Positions 49,278 to 60,099 of a DNA stretch of 64,000 nt are shown piece by piece. The notes below the pieces were generated by a model. The model saw only the letters and a program-made list of their open reading frames with translations. It searched no databases and was not told the DNA's origin. Source of the DNA: Zeugodacus cucurbitae (Eukaryota; Arthropoda; Insecta; Diptera; Tephritidae); the NCBI RefSeq assembly GCF_028554725.1, contig NC_071671.1, forward strand, positions 56,438,501-56,502,500. The letters are read 5' to 3'. Made by a program: the position numbers and the translations under genes. How positions within the stretch are numbered: the first letter of the stretch is position 1; each line of letters starts with the position of its first letter.

Positions 49278-49482
49278 CCTTTTCACACAGGAGCTAATTG
49301 AACAATTAACCGGCCTCTGCTCAATTAAAATCCTAATTAAGATCGATTTACCATTTAAAAACTCTCTCTCTGTCGCTGCTAAAAAGAGCTGATGAAACTG
49401 ACTAACATCTTATTAAAGCAAAAACAAAAATGTAACAGCTGATCGGTTTAATTGATCGATTAATTTGGGTGTGTGAAAGGAT
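49278..49482. mobile_element. MITE, CCTTTTCACACAG family, copy 3 (internally deleted)
   Basis: About 205 bp. The left end CCTTTTCACACAGGAGCTAATTG and right end TTAATTTGGGTGTGTGAAAGG are intact. The middle of the 390-bp form is mostly missing, leaving GTCGCTGCT and AGCTGATCGGTTTAATTGATCGATTAA. Confidence 0.78.
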
Positions 49483-49835
49483 TATTAACCGCTCAAACTT
49501 ATCATAAGCAGAGCAAGTTAAGAATAGGTATATACAGCTCAACGAACTACATAAAACAACACTGTTGCTTTGGTGAATATCTAGTGATACTTTAATATCT
49601 TGAAGACTATAGACACTACTTCGCTGTTTTTTAAGAATTGGCATGTATTATAAACAAGAGAATTGTTTCATAAGAAAATCTTCTTCAACTCTAAAATATT
49701 CTCTTGTGAAAAATTGGTACCAAATTCAATAGTGTACATTTTTAAACAGTTAATTATTTACTTAAAGAATAAAGTGGTTTCTTTTTTTAATTTGCATATA
49801 TGTCTAAACAATTCAGCATGTCAAAGATACATATT

Positions 49836-50250
49836 TAAAACGTATTTTGTGAAATTTTTATTTACAAATTCCGAAAACTCAGCCGTTGGTACCTCACCTC
49901 CCAATACGTGCCCATAAAATAAACTCTTGCAGTGGACATCATAACTTATGATTGGTTCGTCTAAAAACAGTAAACCAAAAATATTTTAATTGTACATGGA
50001 TAGATCCAGTTAATAAACACAGGAAGAAATAAAATATTGAAATTTGAAATTTTGACGCAATTTTAAGGAAAAAACTTACTTTTTCGTTCAGATTTTCAGC
50101 ATATATTGGCTCGAAAAAAGTTATAGTAACATTATAAAAAAAAACCTTCGTTCCTTAACTAGGTAATATTATTTCAAAGATGTGTGCAAAATTTTAACAA
50201 AATTGCTTCATAACTTTTCGAGAAATCGTCGTGTCCGACTAAAAAAATTA
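49836..50250 (+). repeat. dispersed repeat, inverted partner of 53340-54055
   Basis: AAACTCAGCCGTTGGTACCTCA (49877 onward) and flanking sequence recur in inverse orientation at 53938-53999. Similarity extends on the far side (ACCAAAAATATTTTAATTG, AAAATATTGAAATTTG) and at the end (GTGTGCAAAATTTTAACAAAATTGC). No coding capacity. The element class is unknown. Confidence 0.65.
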
Positions 50251-50287
50251 AGTTTTGAGATAAACGCCTTTAAAGTTTATTTAGAGT

Positions 50288-50783
50288 AACTTGGGAAAGC
50301 CAGATTAAAGGATTGAGAAAGAAACTCGGACAAAAATCGCAGCTCAGTTTGCAAATACAATACAAAGCAATATTAAAGCCTGTTTGGACCTATGGTATCC
50401 AGTTATGGGGTACTCCAAGTCAATCAAATATTGAAATCCTTCAACGATATCAGTCTATGACTCTTAGACTTATTGTTGACGCCCCTTGGTTTGTAACTAA
50501 CGATCAAATACACAAAGATTTAAATATTAAATACGTTAAAGAAGAAATAAAAAGTATAAGCACAAGGTATGTTGAGAGACTATATGGTCATGAAAATGTT
50601 CTGGCAATAGCTCTACTGGATAATAGCGATACAAAGATAAAGTTTTGTAAATATTATAAATAAACTCTTAACTGTAGAATTTGGAATATAATAATTGGAT
50701 TCCAACCATTTATGTTATAATATTATATTTTTTAACTAATTTACTTATTGTCATATTGATAGATTGTTAAATTAAAAAAAACA
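50288..50783 (+). mobile_element. Jockey-clade LINE 3' end
   Basis: C-terminal end of a Jockey-type reverse transcriptase. The frame to 50663 reads YKAILKPVWTYGIQLWGTPS, NIEILQRYQSMTLRLIVDAPW, FVTNDQIHKDLNIKYVKEEI and ENVLAIALLDNS, hallmarks of the Jockey C-terminus. A short deletion just before KSQLSL removes part of the usual linker, and there is no upstream RT. The A-rich run at 50772-50790 is probably the decayed poly(A) tail. It directly follows the repeat at 49836. Confidence 0.85.
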
Positions 50784-50790
50784 AAAAGTT

Positions 50791-53339
50791 TTATATTCAT
50801 ACTGACGTGGCCTGGAGGGCGGAACTTCCAAATAATATATCTCTTACAATATTACACGGATTGATTTAAACATATTGTAGTATTAAATAAGACAAACATT
50901 TTTATTTGGAAACCCACTCTCTAATATAAGTGGTCAATACAAGTTATACATTTTTCTTACTCAACCAAAATTTTTTTTTTTTAGTGTTTAACAAATCAAT
51001 CAATATATTATTGTTTTTATCTGAATGTACGCAAACCGAAAAGAATTTTGATTAACACTCATTTCTGAAAGATCGAAACAGCAAAGCTAAGAAAAATTTG
51101 CTTTTATACAAATTCATTAAATATCTATTATTTAGGATTTAAATAACTTATTACATTACATTAAGAATATATATTCATCTATTTAAATATTATGTATTCA
51201 AACTTTTATTTAAGTAAAAGTATTTTTTTTATTTCAAATAAACATTTTTTGACATTTATACTTTGCACAATTGTTGCAACATTGACATGACACCAAAAAG
51301 AAATTACAAAATTCCAACTATATTTCCCATCAAAGCTCATATGAATAAACTACAGTGGCATATTAGCTGACTTGCACAAGCTGCCTGCATTTATACTATC
51401 AGTAGTTAAAGTACAAGCGCATCACTCATTCGCCATGGCTGCCCCACATATGCACTGATAACACGCGTAAAAAGCGACCGGTATTTCAATCACTTTAATG
51501 CGCATATTTACACAGTTTATTGCCTTTTTACAGTCAAATGCAATTCAATTAATTTAAATTAACGCATTTTTTACAACAACACACACATGCACATGCCTAC
51601 ATACATATATGCGTGTTAATGTGCATGCAAATAATTTCACATGCGAACAGCTGCATTTATTTACGCCAACAATTTTGGGCATTGCCTGCGGACGTATTTC
51701 ACTGTCCGTTTTTCCGCGCTTGTATTGGGTGGAAATTTATGCCAGCGAATTCGCAGAATATTTATACTTCATATTTATGCGATTTTCATTTGCGTATTTT
51801 GTTGCTGTTGTTGTTGCGCTTTTGCTGTTTAAGCAGAAAATGCGTGCATTTCGGAAGAAAAAAAAACAAAAGCAACAACAACAACTTTTTCACTTTGCAT
51901 ATTTTGTGGCGAATGGCATTTAGTGTTTTGGAATTTTTTAATTATTTTCACCGTTATAGTTTATGGCTTTTGAGTCCGGTGTGTTGATCCATGTGTATGT
52001 GCTGCAAGTTTAATTGAAAATCAACAAAATACCACACTGTTGTTGTTGCTTATAAAAATATTGCATTATTTCATGATTACATGTAATTAAATTTACCGTT
52101 ATTAGCATATTTTATTGTGTTTCATTGTTTTCATTTTGTGTGTTGTGAAACTAGTTTTTATTGTGGTTTTATTATTTTCATTATTTATTTGAAAACAACT
52201 TTTTATTTTTGTTGTTGCATTTACTGACTTTAACCCCATACAATCGCTACTATTTACGGTATTTGCATTTCATCCGCAATTGCGGTTCAACACATCGTAT
52301 GCACTTGTTTACTTACTCGCTCGTGCTCTCTCTATTCTTCGCTGACAGTCAGCAATTCCTCAACTTTCAGCAAAAGTGTTGTGTAAGCAAACACTTGACT
52401 TTTTCGCATTTACTTGCATTTTTCCAATGCAGCTAGTCTGTACTGTACTTATATGTAAATAGGTTACTATTCGATTTGCTGTGTCACACATATGCATAAG
52501 CTCTACATATAGATAGTATATTTGTATGTAGATAGACAAGTAGGAAGTGTTGAAGTGCATTGGTGGCAATTCTCGGAATAAATAACCTCAATCACTCAAG
52601 TTTTTAGTATTTATGCGTGCCTGTGGGCACTAAAGCGAGTATAAATATGTCGAAACATTATTTTAGAAACAACAAGGATGCATAAAGCAAGTACATATAT
52701 ATATGGATTTCACAAGGTCACTTCGCTTGTATGCCTTTATCTTTACTACTGTTGAGCCAAAAGTTTCAAAGAAGCTGTTGACCTTAACGTATAGACCACC
52801 ATTGCGTGTCAATATTAAAAAAAATGAAGGTTGTTTAACAATTAGTCGGCAGTTCTTTAAGTAAATTCCTTTAAAAATATTATTGTGAACTCACAAAGCA
52901 TATTAAATGACAATATTGTGAATTATGGTTTGGAACTGTGAGAGCCCAAGTGAAAAAGTGAAAGAAAAAAGCAGAAAAATATGTAAATATCGCGGAGTAC
53001 TATTTGAAATAGTAAACTATTTTAGACTATTTTGGTAATAAGAAAAAAAAGCTCTTTCTTCTAAACATAAATGGAAGATCACCTTCAACCTTATTTCACC
53101 TTCCTGGTGAAAACACTAAAAACCAATGTAAACATTTCAAGTAACTTCTAAGACATGTTCACACCTTATAAAGCTATAATGCTATATAATATATTGCATC
53201 GTCGTCGTTACTTCGATATATCTAGGATAATGGAAGATCAGGTTATGATAAAAGCTTAGAGAGTTAGGTGGGTTAGAGAATTTCAAAATTGAAAACCAAA
53301 TTATTTGTCTTATTAATTAGTACAATATGTTTAAAATAT
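50791..53339. other. AT-rich non-coding DNA
   Basis: 51600-52450 is slightly richer in TTG and GC, with overlapping ORFs (51609-51987 in three frames) that show only simple-sequence bias. No domain or transposon end recognised. Confidence 0.45.
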
Positions 53340-54055
53340 TCTTCACAAAATCGATTCGAATAAAATTCTAAAGGATAGACGATATCTCAAAAAGTTATTA
53401 TGCGATTTTGTTCAAATTACGCACACAATTAAAATTATTAGGTCTACAACTTAGCTTCCGCCGTTTTTTTTAGTAAATTTAAGGCTTCTTTCACTTAAGA
53501 CAGCCTCGCCGTACGTATCCGAAAGCATTCGAAGAACCTCAACCGCACTTTTCTTGGAATTAAAAAAGAAAAGCAAAATTTCCCGCAAATGTCGAGAATT
53601 CGGCTCAAAAAGTGACATTTTCAGTTGAGAATAAGTTTGGGTTGCAAACGGATCTCTACAAAATTTTGTTGGGTTAATGTTGACACAAATGTCCAAGATC
53701 GATATAACACGATTTAATCGATTTAATCGACCAGTGCTTGACTCTAGAGACATCTATTGGATAACGGTTAGTTATTAAACTATTATTTTTCTTTATTATA
53801 TTTTCGAACAAAAATATTTTGTAAAAAAATCAAATTTTAATATTTTCTTTTTTCCTTCGTTCATTAACTAGATTTATCCATTAGCAATCGAAATATTTTT
53901 GGTTCATTGACTCTTTCATTTTTGACACATCATGAGAGATGAGGTACCAACGGCTGAGTTTTCGGAATTTTTTAATAAAAATTTCGCAAAATACTACTTA
54001 AATATGTTGCTGAAAATGTTTATAGATATATCATATCTATAAAAAAAAATTTAAA
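53340..54055 (-). repeat. dispersed repeat split by a mariner
   Basis: Minus-orientation relative of 49836-50250. 53780-54000 matches its left part and 53345-53432 matches its right part (GCGATTTTGTTCAAATTACGC against the reverse complement of GTGTGCAAAATTTTAACAAAATTGC). Between them sits the mariner remnant at 53438-53760. Confidence 0.55.
53438..53760 (-). mobile_element. mariner remnant with transposase N-terminus
   Basis: On the minus strand, ATG at 53616-53618 starts MSLFEPNSRHLREILLFFFN and continues KKSAVEVLRMLSDTYGEAVL, the N-terminal helix-turn-helix region of a mariner transposase. Then it runs straight into the inverted end TTAGGTCTACAACTTAGCTTCCGCC. The catalytic domain is deleted. 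The other inverted end, expected near 53760, is not recognisable. Not the mellifera-type family. Confidence 0.7.
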
Positions 54056-54056
54056 C

Positions 54057-55495
54057 AAGTAAGGAAGGGATAATTTCGGGTGTAACCGAACATTTTATAC
54101 TCTCGCAATTTATTGATGTAATTTTATAAAATCAACACAATTCGACCCATATATTCGGCATAAAGTTCAATAGAATAACGAAAATCATCATAAATAGTAT
54201 ACGGGGACTGAGGTAATTCCTAAACCGATTTCACTCGTTTTCACCACCAAGATACAATGTATCGAAGACTATACGCTCACTTAATTTAATATTACTTATA
54301 ATTAGGTATATGAGATCTGGGGGAAGTTATGACCCGATTTTTACCATTTCAGGTACAGAAAGAAACTGTTATAAGAAAAAAATTCAGAGGGAATGAATTA
54401 CATTAAAATATCTGAGGGATTTACCTATATTTTCGGTGAAAAATTAACCTTAGGCACTGAGTTCTTCATGTTTGATATCAGGGGCCTTGAAGAGTCATGG
54501 TCCGATTTTGACAATTTTTCCACAAGTGATGTCACAGCTCAAATACAGTATTTGTGTAAAGTTTTATTCCGCTAGCTTCATTGGTTCCTTACATTATAAA
54601 GTGAACGAATCAGATGGAATTCAAAATTGGGTTATATAGGAAGTAGCCGTAGTTGTGAACCGATTTCGCCCATATTCCACCCGTGTCATCAGGGTGTCAA
54701 GAAAGTGTTATATACCGAATTTCATTGAAATCGGTCGAATAGTTCTTAAGATATGGTTTTTGGCCCATAAGTGGGCGACGCCACGCCCATTTTCCATTTT
54801 GTAAAAAAATCTCAGTGCAGCTTTCTTCTGCCATTTCTTATGTAAAATTTGGTGTTTCTGACGTTTTTCGTTAGGGAGTTAACCCACTTTTAGTAATTTT
54901 CAACCTAACCTTTGTATGGGAGGTAGGCGTGGTTATTATCCGATTTCTTTCATTTTTGGACTGTATAAGGAAATGGCTAAAAGAAACGATTGCAGAAAGT
55001 TTGGCATATATAGCTTTATTGGTTTGCGAGTTATATACAAAAAACTTAGTTGGGGCGGGGTCACGCCCACTTTTCCAAAAAAATTACATCCAAATGTGCC
55101 CCTCCCTAATGGGATCCTATGTTCCAAATTTCATTTTCATAACTTTATTTATGGCTTAGTTATGACACTGTATAGGTTTTCGGTTTCCTCCATTTTGTGG
55201 GCGTGGCAGTGGACCGATTTTGCCCATTTTCGAAAGCAGCCTCCTCAGGGTGCCAAGGAACATGTGTTCCAACTTTCATTAAGATATCTTAATTTTTACT
55301 CAAGTTATCGCTTGCACGGACAGACGGACAGACGGACAGACGGACGGACAGACATCCGGATTTCAAATCTACTCGTCATCCTGATCATTTATGTAAATAT
55401 AACCCCATATCTAACTCTTATATTTCTTGGTGACACAAACAACCGTTATGTGAACAAAACTATGATACTCTGCGCAACAGGTTGCGAGAGTATAA
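54057..55495 (+). repeat. hairpin-ended dispersed repeat, copy C (most complete)
   Basis: Begins AAGTAAGGAAGGGATAATTT, with a hairpin TTCGGGTGTAACCGAA, then TTTTATACTCTCGCAA. It ends in a second hairpin, ATACTCTGCGCAAC-AG-GTTGCGAGAGTAT. The outer TATACTCTCGCAA and TTGCGAGAGTATA are inverted. Internal marks are AAATCGGTCGAATAGTTC, three CACGCCCA/GGGCG boxes, and a GGACAGACGGACAGACGG tract. A 207-codon ORF (54916-55539) arises by chance within the repeat. Class unknown; non-coding. Confidence 0.8.
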
Positions 55496-58400
55496 AAATA
55501 CCCATGTTTTCAACCTCTGAAACCCACCTAACTCCTTAATCAACATTATAAGATCATAGGTACACTGGGTTCAAAATGATAATTTAGAATATTTGAGAGA
55601 ATAATCTTATTGTCTACTTGGATGATGTCTAGATAGAGTGTTGTTCGAAACTGAATTAGTTGTTAATGTAAAATGTTTATCATTTATCCAGGAACTGAAC
55701 CGCTTTTGCTTCTAAAGAGTTTTTATGCTGCCGCATTCAAATTGATCTCGACTTGATTCTCGAATTTCCACCAAATCAGTGTATAATAATCGTTGGCTTT
55801 TTATTTTTTAAGTACTTAAATTGATTTTGGACAACCGTAAGTTTATTTATGATTATATTTCAAAAGCGAAATCATGGCAATAGTAATGATGAGTATGATG
55901 TTTGTCTTAGCTTAAATTCAATTCTAACTTTCATGTGACATTTTTTCATAAGATGCATTGGTAGAATTAGATCGACAAGTTGAATATTGAAATTAAATTT
56001 TTTTTTTCTAAACTGTCTAAATATGTACTAAATTCAGGAAAAATTCAATATATTTCGATAAAATTTTTGTTTTTAATTATTTAAAAGTCACTCCATAATA
56101 TTTATAGGTGGTGTATAAGCCAATGTGATTTGAGCTACATATGAACCATTTTGTTCTATCGATGAGATCACTTTTAACTTGGAACAAAAATAAAAAATCA
56201 AAATGTCGTATGGAAATATTTTTCTGACATAACTGAAATATTTAAGATCTTCTCATACGATTTTAAGCAACGCAATTACTTTTTTAGTTTAATTAAAGTG
56301 ATTTTTCTAACACCAGCTTAAGACATTTACTGTAACTCATATATTTTTCTATAAATTATCAATTTAACACACCTCAACTGCTTTAAAACACATCATTCCA
56401 CCACTTTCCAACTCTTCACACAACCATCTTTGTGGGAGTGTATGTGTTTAGGTGTGCGTGCAACTTGCAACCGCCTGGTGTCATGTGTTGACTTTTGCTT
56501 GTAGATTTTCGCATCAAATGTGAAAAGTAAATGGGCAGATCAACTCGCATGCAAATCACAAAAGCAGCACAAATAAACCACTAATGCAAATGCTGCAAGA
56601 AGCCAGCAAAACTATTATAACAAGCAGCGACGAAGGCAAGCAAACAAACCAAAAAAAAAGTACACATGTGTGCGAAATAAAATGCAACTGCTTGTCGAGC
56701 ATAACAAAGAGCGGATGAATTGAGTGCAGGCGTAAGTAAATAAATTTGCCAGATCATCGACAAATACGACGCTTGACAGCAGCAGCAGAGGCGGTGCTGA
56801 AGCAGAAAGCAAAGAAAAGCAGCCAGCGAGAGTGAGAGTGTGTCTGTGTGTGTGTGAACAGATGTGTGAAAAATAGTAGCAGTAGCAACATATGTGTTTG
56901 TGTGTGACTAACGGTATGTGTTGCAACAAACATATCAGCTAGTCAAAGCAACAACAACAAAAGCAAGAAAAAAGATTTATTTGTGCATATGTGTAAATGG
57001 CAAGTATGTGTGTGTGCCTTTAAGTAAGCATATGCACGCTTAGGGAAATAACTGTAGTTGTTGTTGTTTGCACATAGGTGAGTCCATGCAACAGCTAAGG
57101 GAGCCAATGGAACTCAATTTGCAAATACAAGTCAGATGGCGTTTCCTATGCAGGAGCAGCGGTGTTGCAGCAACAAGCACATAAAAAACTAACAGTTAGC
57201 TTGAGTGAGTGTATATGTGTTAGTGGCGTCTGTTGTATGCTCACAGTCCGACATCGCCTTTGTGGCAAGTGTGACCATCTGGCAGCTGCTTGCTCAGTTA
57301 GTAACTAAAAAACATGGCGCTTATATGCTAATGTGGCACGTGCAAACAAATCGCCGACATAAACATGCCCACCTGGCAAAGCATATGTACATGCAAGCGG
57401 GAGTGTCTGCGCAGACACCAACAAACACAAAGCAGCACAGAGGAACATAGTGTAGCACACAAGTGGGTGTGTTTTTGTTGTTGTCGTACTTCGTGTGTTC
57501 CCTTGTGTGCCGTGTTTTGCCATTTTTATCTCGTGCTGCTTTCGCTACACATTTAATTTGTTGCAATCTTTAGCTGTTGTTTTTGTTTTTTTTTTTTTGG
57601 TTTTTTTTCTTTCGCTTATTTTAAAGTATCGCTTTCGCGTTTTATGCCGTTCGCTTTAATTTATTTATTTAACTTTGTTGTTGTCTTTTCTTCATTCTTC
57701 GCTTTGGTCGCTGTTTCGCTGCTGCTACTGTTTGTAGTTCATTTATTTTGCATTAGCAGCAAACAGGCACACACATACAGCTAAACAAACACAGAGTCTC
57801 TCCTACACTTGGTTCCACATACGCCCTGTCCACCCTATGCTCCCTCAGCTTAAATAATTGATGTGCTTGTAATTGCGCATGTATCTGTATTATGCTGCCA
57901 CACTGCCCAGTATTACTGCATGTATTTGTTTAAAACGAAAACTTTTTTGCAGCACTTTAACATTGTTCATCGCTTGCAAAATTTATAAATACTGGAAATA
58001 AGCTCAATTTGGTATTATTGGATTATTGTCTAATACTTTTTTAGAACGGACGAAAAGTTTCTAAATTAATAATATTTTATAATAGTTAGAGATGTGAGGT
58101 GTGATCTACAAAGTATTGAAAGGCAATTATCCTGTGAAATATGCCCAAAAAAGGTATAGATAGATACCGAAAGCTTCAAAGGTATCTACATACTCAGGTT
58201 TCTTATATGAATAACAGTACTACCAATCTTACTTCGTAATATAAACAGACAAGAGAAATTCTAAATTTTTAAAGAAATAATTTGAGAAAAGGCATGGTAA
58301 AAGATTAACTCACACAGATATTGCACATTCAAGTGGAATTTTTATGGAAGAATTTAAGAAAAAGTAACGTAAAAGAGATGATCTAAAAAACTAATATTTT

Positions 58401-58570
58401 CGAAGTAACTACAATAATTTCCACTTCTCTCTCTCTCTCGCTCTCTCTCTCTCTCTATTTCTATCTCACAATTCCAAAATTAGCTTTAAAGTGAAATAAT
58501 CCATAAAATTTGAAGGAAATAACAAATAAAAAGCTTATATCTACGAGATCTGAGTATAAAAAGAAGAGGA
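55496..58570. other. non-coding DNA; GC-balanced 56.4-57.9 kb
   Basis: 56380-57900 has GTGTG and CAACAA words and many overlapping ORFs on both strands without domains, and looks like conserved-type non-coding or intronic sequence. 58424-58459 is a CT dinucleotide run. Confidence 0.45.
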
Positions 58571-59651
58571 GCTAACAATATGTATTCTCTCGTAACAAAG
58601 TTACTAAAGATAATACTCTCTAGTTTTGCTCACATAACGGTTGTTTGTGTCACACAGATCTAAAAGAGTTAGATAAGGGGTTATATATACATAAATTATC
58701 AGCATGCCAAGTGTAGTTGAAATTCGGATGTCTGTCTGTCCGTGCAAACGATAACTTCAGTAAAAATTGAGATATCTTAAAGAAATTTTGTACATATATT
58801 CCTTAGCACTCTGAGGAGGATTTTTTGTGCATATCTTGTAAACTACTAAAGCTATATTAACCAAACTCTCTACAGTCGTTTCTTTTAGGTACTACCTTAG
58901 ACAGTCCAAAAATGGAAGAAATTTGATTATTACCACGCCCTCCTCCCATACAAAGGTTATGTTGTAAACTGCTAAAAATACTTTAATTCAGCTAGGAAAA
59001 ACAGCAGAAACCTTAAGTTTCATCATAAAGTAAGTACAGAAGGGCTGCATTCAAATTGGTATACAAAATTTTAAATGGGCGTGGCTCCGACTACTTATGG
59101 GTCAAAAACCATATCTCAGGAACCACTCGACCAATTTCAGTAAGATTCGGTTTGTAATATTTTCCTTGCATACCAATGATATGTTTGGAAAATAAGCCAA
59201 ATCGGTTCACAACCACGTCTACTTTCTATATACCAGACCTTTTAAGTCCATCTGAATTGTTTACTTCACAATAAATAAAGATAAAGGAACTAAACTTTGT
59301 ATAGTGTTGCACTCCCTTTCTAAAAATCGCCGAAAGCGGATCATAGGTTTTCAAAGCCTCCATATATCGAACATGAGGACCTCAATGCTTCTAATTTTTT
59401 TCACCGAAAATATAGGTAAGTCTCTCTGATATATTGAAGAAATTCAGACGAAATATTTTTTTATTCTAATAATATGTTGCCGTGCCAAAAATGGGTGAAA
59501 TCGGGTCATAACTTCACCTAACTTACAAATACTTTATACCATATAAATGTCGAATATGTGAGTCAAATTGTGTGTTATATTAATAAAATTAAATATATAA
59601 ATTGCGAGAGAATAAATTGTTCGGTCAGAACCGGTAAACCCTTCCTTACTG
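58571..59651 (-). repeat. hairpin-ended dispersed repeat, copy D
   Basis: Minus orientation. It starts near ATTCTCTCGTAACAAAGTTAC, then GCTCACATAACGGTTG, CTGTCTGTCCGTG, ACCACGCCC and ACCATATCTCAGGAACCACTCGACC. It finishes with ATTGCGAGAGAATAAA, a short hairpin and AAACCCTTCCTTACT. Slightly shorter than copy C. Confidence 0.78.
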
Positions 59652-59768
59652 TTTTAATTAAATTTAGTACTGAGACTTCCAGTTCAAGGTATACAAAACA
59701 AGAGAGTTAACTAACTGATTAGAGCGGGATTCTATTTTTTTACTTATACGGAATAATTAACGGTTTAA

Positions 59769-60095
59769 CCTTTTGAGCCCCGCGTGCCCACCCGTGGTAA
59801 TTTTTTTTCTGCACCGGTGGACCGCATGCTGACGAAGGGTTGTGCTTTTGTTGACAAGCTGGGACCAAAATTTGTTTACTTAGTTTTATTTATTTTTTGC
59901 GATTGAGGTGACTTTGTGATATTTATTTTTGATAAACCAAATCCATTTTTGTTGTTTTTTTTTCCTATTTTTTTTGTGACCACCGGTGGTGACGATGTTC
60001 CATAATGAAAATCCACCAATGTCCACGGGTGGTCACATTGCCCCAAATCGTCAAAACATAAATGTCCACCTGTGGGGCACACGGGGCTCAAAGTA
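59769..60095. mobile_element. piggyBac-like MITE flanked by TTAA
   Basis: 327 bp with inverted ends of about 30 bases. The left reads CCTTTTGAGCCCCGCGTGCC, and the right, reverse-complemented, reads TACTTTGAGCCCCGTGTGCC. TTAA lies directly outside both ends (59765-59768 and 60096-60099), the target duplication of piggyBac-type elements. The interior carries five copies of a near-palindrome CCACCGGTGG. The 120-codon minus-strand frame running through it (59876-60238) is chance. No transposase. Confidence 0.7.
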
Positions 60096-60099
60096 TTAA

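Noticed and set aside
54916..55539. 207-codon plus-strand ORF
   Set aside because: It lies wholly inside a dispersed non-coding repeat; other copies at 36.7, 58.6 and 25.4 kb do not keep the frame, and its Arg/Thr/Asp repeat is just the GGACAGAC tract.
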